DNA of 33,855 nucleotides from Pleurobrachia bachei (GCA_000695325.1 AVPN01000878.1:1-33855), one strand, 5' to 3'; shown: positions 1 to 9,412, counted from the first letter of the stretch. Notes: generated by a model from the letters alone, not told the origin. Translations and numbers: made by a program.

Positions 1-372
1 CCAGCTTCTTTCTGGACGGCCTGTTACTGTTACGGGCAATCATGTATTGTAAAGTCCAGTCTGACAATTCCTGAGTATGGGTCGCATGTGACACGGGGGG
101 TGAGGAGAGAGGCAACGGGTTCTTATTACGAGGGAGAGAACCTATCATGTCACTATCAGTTCGGACCGAGTTGTTACTGTGGGAAGGACCATCAGAACAA
201 GTGGGATTCTATCTGGCCCCCATCTACCTCTGATATATCACGTGACTTGGAGGCATACAGACAGTTGTACAACAATATGGACAATAATCTACTCAATGGA
301 GAGGGAAGGGGTGTACTGAGTTGGACATTGGGGTTATCATGGGCCGTAGTTGCGATGTTATTGGTATCGTAA
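1..372 (+). CDS. Plus-strand Cys-rich protein, terminal exon (copy 1, cut by the window edge)
   Basis: Open from the left edge to a TAA at 370-372. It matches the C-terminal two thirds of the exon at 5036-5563 (CYCYGQSC, SCHYQFGPSCYCGKDHQ, YNNMDNNLLNG) and ends in a hydrophobic tail (WTLGLSWAVVAMLLVS) after a small-residue stretch, as in GPI-anchor signals. Compared with copy 2 there is an in-frame three-base length difference and conserved reading frame, which supports coding. The short CYCG and CYCYG motifs recall WSC-like cysteine patterns only weakly. Upstream exons would lie left of the window. Confidence 0.6.
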   Translation, partial: PASFWTACYCYGQSCIVKSSLTIPEYGSHVTRGVRREATGSYYEGENLSCHYQFGPSCYCGKDHQNKWDSIWPPSTSDISRDLEAYRQLYNNMDNNLLNGEGRGVLSWTLGLSWAVVAMLLVS

Positions 373-530
373 ACTATTATCACTAGAATTTTCAAGTTTT
401 CATGTTTTTGTGTGTTTGTCTCAGATGTTTGGTCAGATGTTTTTGTGCTTGAAATTAGTTTTTGAAATTACAGTCTTTGGAAGAGTTTTCAAAAAAACTG
501 TTCAACATGTTCACATCAAGTCTCACATAC

Positions 531-656
531 CTGACATGTTGCGGAGGAAGCGCATGCCTTGGTTGCCTTGGAAACGGATTTGTAGATTGTGCTACTGTCA
601 TAACCTGTCATCCGGTAACCTTCCTTCATAGCCCACAGGTGGGAATCACTGGTCAA
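531..656 (-). CDS. Repeat gene exon 59 (copy of exon 50; last exon seen)
   Basis: 126 bases, same as exon 50. It ends at a GTATGT donor, or reads through to a stop a few codons later. No further minus-strand exon is visible between here and the left edge. Confidence 0.6.
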
Positions 657-782
657 CTGAGAAAATGGAGTGGTTTAGAACGGGTACGGATTACGGATCC
701 CTGATAGAGCTGCTAGGAGAGCCGCCAGATAAAACTTGAATTTTGAAACAAAATGGTGATTAGTAAACAAGATGTTTCATAC

Positions 783-955
783 CTTGACACCACTATACAC
801 GAATGCAACATGGCCAGGCTTGGGTTTAACCAGCTTTGTGTAGGCATAAGCGGTGAACTTCTTGCCATTCCACTCGAACCCATTGCATCCCTTCTTCTTA
901 GCACAAAGTGCCATTGCTCCGCCAATATCAGTGGCCGTTCCAAGCTTTTTACCGG
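783..955 (-). CDS. Repeat gene exon 58 (copy of exon 49)
   Basis: 173 bases; ALCAKKKGCNGFEWNGKKF and a YAYTKLVKPKPG-type strand, mostly silent or mild differences from exon 49. Confidence 0.68.
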
Positions 956-1102
956 CTGGAGTGGGAAAGAAATCATGACAATTAAGTCCTGAGATTGATC
1001 AAAATACCATAATTCAATTAGCTGTGATACAATTAAAGTAATTAATTCCGCTCACTCAAGAAATGAGTGTGCTCATTTAATATTCTCAATCTCATCACTT
1101 AC

Positions 1103-1233
1103 TCATTCCAACGGGTGATTTGCCGATGTAAGCCCTATTTCCAAAGCTCACAATCCTCTCGGTGGTATAGTAGTCACCCTTGGTCCATAGAATACCCTTG
1201 GTACTTGCTTTCACCACGCCACCCTTATTCAAC
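1103..1233 (-). CDS. Repeat gene exon 57 (copy of exon 48)
   Basis: 131 bases encoding LNKGGVVKASTKGILWTKG and GNRAYIGKSPVGMS; length and phases as in exons 10, 14 and 48. Confidence 0.7.
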
Positions 1234-1775
1234 CTGTAGTGGTGGGGAATTGAAATTAACACCGATCTCAATATTACCCAGTTCCGAGATCTCCTAGGTG
1301 TCAACGAAAATCTGGGTAATAAGGTATGAAGTAGCCAGGAAGTAGCCCCTTGTCAGCGTAATAAGTCACGAGATCAGATCTCCCTGCATTGGTTATCGGA
1401 TCTCATCCCTTCCTCTCCCCTCCCCGGATCCCATATCCTCTTCTCCACTACATAAACACTTTCATTTCCATTGTTGTTACAGCTGATGACGTCTGACATA
1501 GATCATTCGAAAGCTCCTGTTCTTAATTGAATTTCAGTACTGCTAAATCGTTGTTTATCTTTAATTGGTTATCAGAACCGCACGTGCGGTGTGCGCCGCG
1601 CGCGTGTGCCGTGTATCTTTCTCTCTCTATCCCCTCTCTTTCTCTCTCCCTCTTTCTCACACACGCGTGTCACTCGTTCTGTTGCATTTCACCTTTTGCC
1701 TTTTGTTTGCGAGCGTGTGTTCCGTTGTTAATTGAATGATTTTCTAATCATCAATGATCTCATCTATATTCTTAC
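1234..1775. other. Intron between exons 56 and 57: microsatellite and CG-rich palindrome
   Basis: No gene seen. It contains the palindrome ACCGCACGTGCGGT (1577-1590), an alternating CG/TG stretch to about 1612, and a CT microsatellite at about 1617-1655. The equivalent intron 6433-6811 keeps the CG-rich stretch (about 6631-6668) but differs elsewhere by large indels. Confidence 0.6.
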
Positions 1776-1920
1776 CTATAATTCTTGGTCTTGACCTTGC
1801 TGACTCCAACACAGCCTGACTTGCCGGCACATGCCTTTTTGGCAGATTTCTCTGTCTTGTAGACCTTCTTGTTGATGAACTTAGCACTAACGTACCCAGC
1901 AGTCTCGATAAACCGATAAT
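1776..1920 (-). CDS. Repeat gene exon 56 (copy of exon 47)
   Basis: 145 bases: KFINKKVYKTEKSAKKACAG then SGCVGVSKVK. Same boundaries and phase as exon 47, with a few substitutions. Confidence 0.7.
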
Positions 1921-2388
1921 CTGTGGGGGTAATTGTTTTGAAAATTCCTTGTTCTGAATGTCTGATACCACTCCGGAAAACGTGAGGAACACCGCAGCTA
2001 TCAGTTGCAAACCACCCCCGTAATTGTTATAATTAGTGTTTTTCAAGATCTCGAACTAGGAACCTTGATATGCTCCAACTGTTCTCAAAGACCTCAATTA
2101 CAATGCCTCGAAAATTAACTTTGCCCTTTTTTGTTGTCTCTGTTTTACTTTGAACGCTAATCACTCAACTCATACCAGATCGTTTCCAAAATTAGTTCCC
2201 GGCCTCCCTTTCTCTCTCTTTGTCTCTGTCGCCATAATCCCCCTCCTTCTAGCCCAACTATAATAATAGCCCCCAGCTCTCCCCCAGCTCTCTCCCATGT
2301 CTCCCCATGTCTACCCCTCCTTCTAGCCCACCTATAAAAAAATAGTCCCCCCTAGCCCAACTATAACAGTCCCCAGCAGCTCTCTTAC
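1921..2388. other. Intron between exons 55 and 56: pyrimidine-rich degenerate repeat
   Basis: No gene seen. From about 2190 it holds loosely repeated CTAGCCCAACTATAATA and CCCCAGCTCTC units. In unit 2 the equivalent intron is 6957-7324, with a different number of units. Confidence 0.55.
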
Positions 2389-2754
2389 CACTCTGAGTGT
2401 CGTAGTCACTCTCCTGGACCCATGCATTGTTACCACTGCTCGTCTTAGGAGTAGATCCCGTGTTCAGTCTGTACTTCTTGCTTCCCTCCTTGGTCACACA
2501 ATTACAGGCGCTCTTCAGCCCACAATCCTCGAGGGCGCTGGCCAGCGATGTGTATACCTTGGTACTAGCATATCCGGTACACTTGTTCCCCTTGTGAATT
2601 GTGAACAGCTTGACGGATGTAAAGATAGTACCGTCACCACTCTTCACCCAGGATTGGGACTTGGGTTTCGGGGAGGGAACGCTTCCCTTTGCCAGTTTGA
2701 ACTCGTCTGAACTTGTGCTTGTTACTCCCTTACACTTGGAGTCACTTGCACACG
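2389..2754 (-). CDS. Repeat gene exon 55 (copy of exon 46)
   Basis: 366 bases with two repeats; almost identical to 7325-7690, with only a few base changes near the donor side. Confidence 0.72.
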
Positions 2755-3165
2755 CTGTGGGAAATGATAGTTAGATGTGTTGCTATTTTGTTATTGCCGG
2801 GCGTTGTTTGGCTCGACACCCTGGTTATATTTGAACAAAACAAATCTGGCCATTTATTAAAATTTTTGTCGGGAAATTTCCCAGAAATTTATTATTATTG
2901 TGGGACGATTTATTATTTCATTAGGTTGGGCCGCCTGGAAATGTAAACAGTTGGAAGAAATGGTTGCTAAATTTTTAACAACTAATGGCCCAAAACAAAG
3001 GGAAATAGGGAATTTTGCCATCCAATGCAACATGGCCCCTGAAAATTTTGAAGTAAAATTTTGAGCAGTGTATCAGCCATTTCAAACATAGGTATTTCAA
3101 ATAGAAGGCTAGGCGGTATTTCAAGAAACAAAGGTTTATATCAGGGGACTCAACAACACACTCAC
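2755..3165. other. Intron between exons 54 and 55 (similar: 3803-4211 and 7691-8131)
   Basis: No gene seen. AT-rich, with a perfect palindrome GGGAAATTTCCC at about 2871-2882. Three versions exist; this one is a mosaic, left part as in 3803-3953 and right part as in 7875-8131. Confidence 0.6.
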
Positions 3166-3489
3166 CCTTGAGAGCAGCAGAGATAGACTTCTTGGTGGTG
3201 TAGGTTTCACTCAGCTCAAACGGTGCACTATACTTCCAGGTATATCCACTATGGGACACAGTGAAACTCTGACTACCCTCCTCCTTGCCTCCCTTTATGT
3301 AGGTATTGTACCCCGTCTCAGGCCGGACACCGTGCCCCTTACACAGCTGGTAATGAGTGGAGGATTTCCTGTTGACTGCAGTACACTCTGCGTCCTTGGC
3401 ACAGGCTGCACGAGCTGCTGGGAGGGATTTGTAGACCTGTTTTTGGATCTTGCTACTTGCATGGTTGTTCATGATGGTCCAGAAGTAAT
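3166..3489 (-). CDS. Repeat gene exon 54 (copy of exon 45)
   Basis: 324 bases, identical to 8132-8455 including splice sites and flanking intron sequence (about 658 identical bases from 2909 to 3566). Confidence 0.7.
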
Positions 3490-3566
3490 CTGAGAGGGAT
3501 TGGTTGTCAGTATGTTAGTATGTAATATGTTAGTAATAGACACTGTCTACTAGACAGGCAGACATA

Positions 3567-3802
3567 CCCACAATCCTCGAGGGCGCTGGCCAGCGATGTG
3601 TATACCTTGGTACTAGCGTACCCGGTACACTTGTTCCCCTTGTGAATGGTGAACAGTTTGACAGATGTAAAGATAGTACCGTCTCCACTCTTCACCCAGG
3701 ATTGGGATTTGGGTTTCGGGGAGGGAACGCTTCCCTTGGCCAGTTTGAACTCGTCCGAACTTGTGCTTGTTACGCCCTTACACTTGGAGTCACTTGCACA
3801 CG
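3567..3802 (-). CDS. Exon 53: truncated copy of exon 46
   Basis: Starts at the usual CCACAG acceptor (ACASDSKCKGVT) but is cut at ALEDCG by the 1048-base duplication junction at 3567. A chance GTATGT lies at the junction, but its phase does not fit exon 54. Treated as a broken copy. Confidence 0.55.
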
Positions 3803-4211
3803 CTGTGGGAAATGATAGTTAGATGTGTTGCTATTTTGTTATTGCCGGGCGTTGTTTGGCTCGACACCCTGGTTATATTTGAACAAAACAAATCTGGCCA
3901 TTTATTAAAATTTTTGTCGGGAAATTTCCCAGAAATTTATTATTATTGTGGGACGATTTATTATTTCATTAGGTTGGGCCGCCTGGAAATGTAAACAGTT
4001 GAAAGAACACACTGGTTGATAATTTTTTAACAACCAATGGCCCAAAACAAAGGGAAATAAGGAATTTTGCCATCCAATACAATGGCCCCTGAAAATTTAA
4101 AAGCAAAATTTTGAGCAGTGTAACAGCCATTTCAAACATACATTTTATATGGGAGGCTAGGCGGTATTTAAAAAAAGTTTATCAGGGGATATGATTCAAA
4201 AACACACGTAC

Positions 4212-4535
4212 CCTTGAGAGCAGCAGAGATGGACTTCTTTGTTGTGTAGGTTTCACTCAGCTCAAACGGTGCACTATACTTCCAGGTATACCCACTATGG
4301 GAGACAGTGAAGCTCTGACTACCCTCCTCCTTGCCTCCCTTTATGTAGGTGTTGTACCCCGTTTCAGGGCGGACACCGTGCCCCTTACACAGCTGGTAGT
4401 GTGTTGAGGATTTCCTGTTGACAGCAGTACACTCTGCATCCTTGGCACAGGCTGCACGAGCTGCTGGGAGGGATTTGTAGACCTGTTTCTGGATCTTGCT
4501 GCTTGCATGGTTGTTCATGATGGTCCAGAAGTAAT
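4212..4535 (-). CDS. Repeat gene exon 52 (copy of exon 45)
   Basis: 324 bases giving essentially the same protein as exon 45 (DYFWTIMNNHASS to SISAALK) with some silent differences. GTACGT donor instead of GTGAGT. Confidence 0.7.
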
Positions 4536-4691
4536 CTGTGAGGGGGAGAGGGGGTGGTAAAATATATCAGTTGTGTTGTTACTATATAATATTATAGGGA
4601 GTAGACAAACAAATAAACAAGCATAGAAACAGACAGACAAACAAACAAACACACGGAACTGCTGCTTGGTGGATGGATGTGTTACACGTAC

Positions 4692-4802
4692 CGTTTGCTT
4701 TGTCCATTTGGTTTCCCTTGATCCAGCATTTCATGCCTGCCTTGGTGGTTACCTTACTGCTGGCATTCAATCTAAACACCTTAGTTCCTTCCTGTGTCAC
4801 AC
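4692..4802 (-). CDS. Repeat gene exon 51 (second copy of exon 44)
   Basis: 111 bases encoding VTQEGTKVFRLNASS and WIKGN, as in exon 44. Its proper upstream partner (exon 43) has no copy next to it, because the 5-kb duplication ends in the minisatellite. Confidence 0.68.
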
Positions 4803-4804
4803 CT

Positions 4805-4975
4805 GTAATAACAGTGTCACGTGTTACCATGGTAACATTGTAATGACAGTGTCACGTGTTACCATGGTAACACTGTAATAACAGTGTTGTGTTACCATGG
4901 TAACACTATAATAATAGTGTCACGTGTTACCATGGTAACACTGTAACAGTGTCACGTGTTACCATGGTATCTAGC
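4805..4975. repeat. Minisatellite of E-box plus RFX X-box units (array 1)
   Basis: About five units of roughly 35 bases, each with CACGTG overlapping the perfect palindrome GTTACCATGGTAAC. Perfect palindromes start at 4823, 4858, 4891 and 4926, with a variant at 4958. The array sits just upstream (in minus-strand sense) of exon 51 and marks the boundary of the 5-kb duplication. Confidence 0.85.
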
Positions 4976-5035
4976 CTCCTGAAAAAGAGATATCTGGGCA
5001 GTAAACACTTCACCAAGGTACTCAATCTACTCCAG

Positions 5036-5563
5036 TTCTATGATGGATTTGTTGCCCTGGGGTGCTACAAGGAGAATATCCACGGTGTACCAAGTCAGAG
5101 ATTCAGACTGGTTAGTTCAGAGCACGGTATCCCTGAGTACACCTGCGAACAGGCCAAAACAGGATGCAGATCTGATGATGATTGTCACCTAGCTCCAGCT
5201 TCTTTCTGGACGGCCTGTTACTGTTACGGGCAATCATGTATTGTTAAGTCCAGTCTGACAATTCCTGAGTATGGGTCGCATGTGACGCGAGGGGTGAGGA
5301 GAGAGGCAACGGGTTCCTATTACGAGGGAGAGAACCTATCTTGTCACTATCAGTTCGGACCGAGCTGTTACTGTGGGAAGGACCATCAGAACAAGTGGGA
5401 TTCTATCTGGCCACCATCTACCTCCGATATATCACGGGATCTAGAGACATACAGACAGTTGTACAACAATATGGATAATAATTTACTCAATGGAGTGGGA
5501 AGGGGTGTTATGAGTTGGACATTGGGTTTATCATGGGCCGTTGCGATGGTATTGGTATCGTAA
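5036..5563 (+). CDS. Plus-strand Cys-rich, GPI-like terminal exon (copy 2)
   Basis: A good acceptor (CTACTCCAG) precedes TTCTATGATGG; the exon runs to a TAA at 5561-5563. It encodes about 175 residues: GFVALGCYKENIHG, TCEQAKTGCRSDDDC, FWTACYCYGQSC, CHYQFGPSCYCGKDHQ, then NNLLNG and a hydrophobic end (WTLGLSWAVAMVLVS) typical of a GPI signal. So it is probably a secreted or surface protein, family unknown. A Met at 4949 upstream comes from the minisatellite and is not taken as the start. No matching upstream exon is visible beside it, so this copy may be an orphan exon carried by the 5-kb duplication. It converges on exon 50. Confidence 0.55.
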   Translation, partial: FYDGFVALGCYKENIHGVPSQRFRLVSSEHGIPEYTCEQAKTGCRSDDDCHLAPASFWTACYCYGQSCIVKSSLTIPEYGSHVTRGVRREATGSYYEGENLSCHYQFGPSCYCGKDHQNKWDSIWPPSTSDISRDLETYRQLYNNMDNNLLNGVGRGVMSWTLGLSWAVAMVLVS

Positions 5564-5724
5564 ACTATATTATCACTAGAAGTAATTTCCAATTTTTCAT
5601 GTTTTTGTGTGTTTGTCTCAGATGTCAGATGTTTTTGTGCTTGAAATTAGTTTTTGGAAGAGTTTCAAAAAAAGTGTTCAACTCAAAAAGTGTTCACACG
5701 ATATTCACATGAAGTCTCACATAC

Positions 5725-5850
5725 CTGGCATGTTGCGGAGGCAGCGCATGCCTTGGTTGCCTTGGAGACAGATTTGTAGATTGTGCTACTGTCATATCCT
5801 GTCATACGGTAACCTTCCTTCATAGCCCACAGGTGGGAATCACTGGTCAA
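5725..5850 (-). CDS. Repeat gene exon 50 (possibly terminal)
   Basis: 126 bases. LTSDSHLWAMKEGYRMTG, YKSVSKATKACAASATCQ. Counterpart of the second repeat front of exon 11. A GTATGT donor follows in phase 0, but the next minus-strand exon found (51) needs phase 1, so the two do not join. Either a partner exon is missing here, or translation reads on (QVCETS and so on) to a nearby stop as the C-terminus. The convergent plus-strand gene ends 161 bases away. Confidence 0.65.
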
Positions 5851-5975
5851 CTGAGAAAATATGGAGTGGTTTAAAACAGGTACAGATTACGGATCCCTGA
5901 CAGAACTGTCAGGGATTAGAGCTGCCAGATAAAACTTGAAAAAAAGTGGTGTTTAGTAAACAAAATGAATCATAC

Positions 5976-6148
5976 CTTGACACCACTGTACACGAATGCA
6001 ACATGACCAGGTTTGGGTTTAACCAGTTTAGTGTAGGCATAAGCAGTGAACTTCTTGCCATTCCATTCAAAACCATTGCATCCCTTCTTCTTAGCACAAA
6101 GTGCCATTGCTCCACCAATATCAGTGGCCGTTCCCAGCTTTTTACCGG
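5976..6148 (-). CDS. Repeat gene exon 49
   Basis: 173 bases. KKLGTATDIGGAMALCAKK, GCNGFEWNGKKF, VAFVYSGVK. Counterpart of the first half of exon 11. CCACAG acceptor, GTATGA donor, phase 0 out. Confidence 0.78.
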
Positions 6149-6301
6149 CTGTGGTTGGAAAGAAATTAGAAATTCAGTCCTGAGAGACCATATTATTATT
6201 ACAATATGCTGGACGTGATACGATTGAAGGACAATTATAGAACATACTATTACTCATTCCGCTCACTCAAGAAATGCAAGTGCTCATTTCTCATCACTTA
6301 C

Positions 6302-6432
6302 TCATTCCAACGGGTGATTTGCCGATGTAAGCTCTATTCCCAAAGCTCACAATCCTCTCTGTGGTATAGTAGTCACCCTTGGTCCATAGGATGCCCTTGG
6401 TACTTGCCTTCACCACACCACCCTTATTCAAC
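6302..6432 (-). CDS. Repeat gene exon 48
   Basis: 131 bases, same length and phases as exon 10. LNKGGVVKASTKGILWTKG, then ERIVSFGNRAYIGKSPVG. Confidence 0.8.
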
Positions 6433-6811
6433 CTAGTGGTAGGAAATTGAAGTTAACACCGATCTCAATACTACCCAATTCCGAGATCCGGGTAATAAGG
6501 TTATGATTTTAAAATGGCCAGGAAGTAGCCCACACATGATATGATATGACACGAAATCATAATCATGATAATATATCTCAAAAAACATGAACAGGGCAGT
6601 CAGATCACGAGGCCTCCCGTTGGTTATCAAAACCGCACGTGCGTTGTGCGCCGCGCGCGTGTGCCGTGTATCTCTCTCTCCCTCTCTCTCACACACGCGT
6701 GTCGCGTCACACTGCAGTACTCGTTCTGTTGCAATTCACCTTTTGTTTGCGTGCGTATGTTCCTTTGTTAATTGAATGTTTGTCTAATCATCAATGATGT
6801 CATATTCTTAC

Positions 6812-6956
6812 CTATAATTCTTGGTCTTGACCTTGCTGACTCCAACACAACCTGACTTGCCGGCACACGCCTTCTTGGCAGATTTCTCTGTCTTGTAGGC
6901 CTTCTTATTGAGGAACTTCGCACTGACGTACCCAGCAGTCTCGATAAATCGATAAT
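6812..6956 (-). CDS. Repeat gene exon 47
   Basis: 145 bases. DYRFIETAGYVSAKFL, ACAGKSGCVGVSKVK, NYR, leaving in phase 2. Counterpart of exon 9. Confidence 0.8.
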
Positions 6957-7324
6957 CTGAAGTATGGGGGTAATTATTATAATTAGTGTCTGAAGATCTA
7001 GGAACCTTGATATGCTTCAACTATCCCCACAGTCCTCAATAACAATACCTCGAAAATTAAATCTTTGTCCTTTCTTGTTGTCTCTGTTTTACTTTGTACG
7101 CTAATCACTCAACTACCAGCCCGTTTTCAGCTCCTGGTCTCCCTTTCTCTCTTTAATTGTCTCTGTCGCCATCTCCCCCTACTTCTAGCCCAACTATAAT
7201 TGTCGCCATCTCTCCACTCATTGTTCTAGACCAACTATAATAATCCCCAATTATAATAGTCCCCGGCTCTCCCCCATCTCCCCCTCCTTCTAGCCCAAAT
7301 AAAAGTCCCTAGCAGCTCTCTTAC

Positions 7325-7690
7325 CACTCTGAGTGTCGTAGTCGCTCTCTTGGACCCAAGCATTGTTACCACTGCTCGTCTTAGGAGTAGATCCCGTGTT
7401 CAGTCTGTACTTCTTGCTTCCCTCCTTGGTCACACAATTACAGGCGCTCTTCAGCCCACAATCCTCGAGGGCGCTGGCCAGCGATGTGTATACCTTGGTA
7501 CTAGCATATCCGGTACACTTGTTCCCCTTGTGAATTGTGAACAGCTTGACGGATGTAAAGATAGTACCGTCACCACTCTTCACCCAGGATTGGGACTTGG
7601 GTTTCGGGGAGGGAACGCTTCCCTTTGCCAGTTTGAACTCGTCTGAACTTGTGCTTGTTACTCCCTTACACTTGGAGTCACTTGCACACG
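7325..7690 (-). CDS. Repeat gene exon 46 (two repeats)
   Basis: 366 bases. Cores ACASDSKCKGVTSTS and LKSACNCVTKEG (an extra cysteine). Equals repeats 9 and 10 of exon 8. CCACAG acceptor, GTAAGA donor; near-identical to exon 55. Confidence 0.8.
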
Positions 7691-8131
7691 CTGTGGGAAA
7701 TGATAGTTAGATGTTGCCTTGTTCGACCCCCTTCCCCGTTAGAACAAAACAAGTAGTAGATTTTGCTATTTGTTATTGCCGGGTGTCGTCTTGCTAGACC
7801 CTGGTTGTTTGAATAAAACAAATCTGGAGATTTATTATTATTATTGTCGGGAATTTTTTATTATTGTGTGTCGGTTTATTATTTCATTAGGTTGGGCCGC
7901 CTGGAAATGTAAACAGTTGGAAGAAATGGTTGCTAAATTTTTAACAACTAATGGCCCAAAACAAAGGGAAATAGGGAATTTTGCCATCCAATGCAACATG
8001 GCCCCTGAAAATTTTGAAGTAAAATTTTGAGCAGTGTATCAGCCATTTCAAACATAGGTATTTCAAATAGAAGGCTAGGCGGTATTTCAAGAAACAAAGG
8101 TTTATATCAGGGGACTCAACAACACACTCAC

Positions 8132-8455
8132 CCTTGAGAGCAGCAGAGATAGACTTCTTGGTGGTGTAGGTTTCACTCAGCTCAAACGGTGCACTATACT
8201 TCCAGGTATATCCACTATGGGACACAGTGAAACTCTGACTACCCTCCTCCTTGCCTCCCTTTATGTAGGTATTGTACCCCGTCTCAGGCCGGACACCGTG
8301 CCCCTTACACAGCTGGTAATGAGTGGAGGATTTCCTGTTGACTGCAGTACACTCTGCGTCCTTGGCACAGGCTGCACGAGCTGCTGGGAGGGATTTGTAG
8401 ACCTGTTTTTGGATCTTGCTACTTGCATGGTTGTTCATGATGGTCCAGAAGTAAT
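8132..8455 (-). CDS. Repeat gene exon 45
   Basis: 324 bases. A cysteine-richer repeat (DYFWTIMNNHASS, RAACAKDAECTAVNRKSS, YQLCKG, YIKGG) and the front of the next (SGYTWKYSAPFELSE). CTCAG acceptor, GTGAGT donor. Identical to exon 54. Confidence 0.8.
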
Positions 8456-8524
8456 CTGAGAGGGATTGGTTGTCAGTATGTTAGTATGTAATATGTTAGT
8501 AATAGACACTGTCTACTAGACAGG

Positions 8525-8612
8525 CAGACATACAGAAAGACAAACAAACAGACAAACAGACAGACAGATATACAAACAAGCACGAAAGCAAACAGACAAA
8601 CAGACACACCGC
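8525..8612. repeat. CAGACAAACA-type simple repeat
   Basis: Degenerate CAGA/CAAA tract in the intron before exon 44; a shorter relative is at about 4602-4653. Confidence 0.7.
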
Positions 8613-8635
8613 ACTGCTTGGTGGATATTACGTAC

Positions 8636-8746
8636 CGTTTGCTTTGTCCATTTGGTTTCCCTTGATCCAGCACTTCATGCCCGCCTTGGTGGTTACCTTA
8701 CTGCTGGCATTCAATCTAAACACCTTAGTTCCTTCCTGTGTCACAC
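8636..8746 (-). CDS. Repeat gene exon 44
   Basis: 111 bases. Completes the exon 43 repeat (VTQEGTKVFRLNASS, CWIKGN). Its acceptor TTACAG borders the X-box minisatellite. GTACGT donor. Confidence 0.77.
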
Positions 8747-8748
8747 CT

Positions 8749-9024
8749 GTAATAACAGTGTCACGTGTTACCATGGTAACACTGTAACAGTGTCACGTGT
8801 TACCATGGTAACATTGTAATGACAGTGTCACGTGTTACTGGTAACACTATAATAATAGTGTCACGTGTTACCATGGTAACACTGTAATAACAGTGTCGTG
8901 TTGTTACCATGGTAACACTGTAATAACATGGTGTCGTGTTGTTACCATGGTAACATTGTAATAACATGGTGTCGTGTTGTTACCATGGTAACATTGTAAT
9001 AACAGTGTCACGTGTTACCATGTT
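8749..9024. repeat. Minisatellite of E-box plus RFX X-box units (array 2)
   Basis: About eight units. Perfect GTTACCATGGTAAC at 8767, 8799, 8867, 8903, 8941 and 8979, with variants near 8833 and 9013. Lies in the intron between exons 43 and 44. Unit number and spacing differ from array 1, as expected for a variable tandem repeat. Confidence 0.85.
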
Positions 9025-9063
9025 AACCCAAAAGAATTTATGTCTGAATTTCTGGTAACTAAC

Positions 9064-9244
9064 CGCTACATCCGGAGGAGCTGACACAAGCCTTGAAGGC
9101 TGCAGAAGCACTCTTATACTGTGCGTTGGAGAGGTAGCTGGAGAGTTTGCATTTGCTGCGAAGGTCCCAAAGGTACCCATTGGTATGGATTGTATCTCCA
9201 CCCACTAGGTACGCCTGGTGGTTCCACGACTCTGTCTTGTCCAC
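9064..9244 (-). CDS. Repeat gene exon 43
   Basis: 181 bases. End of the exon 42 repeat (NHQAYLVGG) and the front of the next (NGYLWDLRSKCKLSSYL, AFKACVSSSGCS). CACCAG acceptor, GTTAGT donor, phase 1 out. Confidence 0.77.
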
Positions 9245-9412
9245 CTGGTGGGATGAGATCACATTTGTTACTCGACTTGGTCTTAATTCTCACATTATAG
9301 TCACATTTTAAGGCCTAGGGGGAGTCCGATCATCGTACTCAACTTATCAAAGTCCCATCTTAGGTGCGCTCCGTTTTACAGCAATCAGGTCACGGAGACA
9401 TGATGAAATTAC

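Larger units (their letters stand above)
2519..4614. repeat. 1048-base tandem duplication inside the left unit
   Basis: Sequence from 2519 reappears from 3567 at an offset of 1048 bases, covering the exon 46 and exon 45 copies and their intron. The introns 2760-2905 and 3808-3953 are identical, but the right end of copy A (2909-3566) matches 7875-8532 instead. The right limit of copy B is approximate because it diverges past 4540. Confidence 0.75.
1..9024. repeat. About 5-kb tandem duplication: plus-strand exon through exon 44 and minisatellite
   Basis: Unit 1 (from the left edge to about 4975) and unit 2 (about 4976-9024) share order and sequence: plus-strand terminal exon, exons 59/50, 58/49, 57/48, 56/47, 55/46, 54/45, 51/44, then the minisatellite. 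Exons are near-identical while introns differ by substitutions and indels. Unit 1 also holds the internal 1048-base duplication. Confidence 0.8.

Noticed and set aside
1744-2046. Minus-strand 100-codon frame across exon 56
   Set aside because: Different frame from the repeat exon; a chance frame extending into the intron.
4805-4975. CRISPR array
   Set aside because: Units are palindromic and nearly contiguous, without unique spacers, and sit in a eukaryotic intron.
4949-5035. Met at 4949 as the start of the plus-strand protein
   Set aside because: The codons come from the CACGTG/X-box minisatellite; a good acceptor at 5034-5035 marks the real exon start, and no signal peptide is present.
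8749-9024. Terminal inverted repeats of a DNA transposon
   Set aside because: The palindromes are tandem, not paired around a body, with no target-site duplication or transposase.
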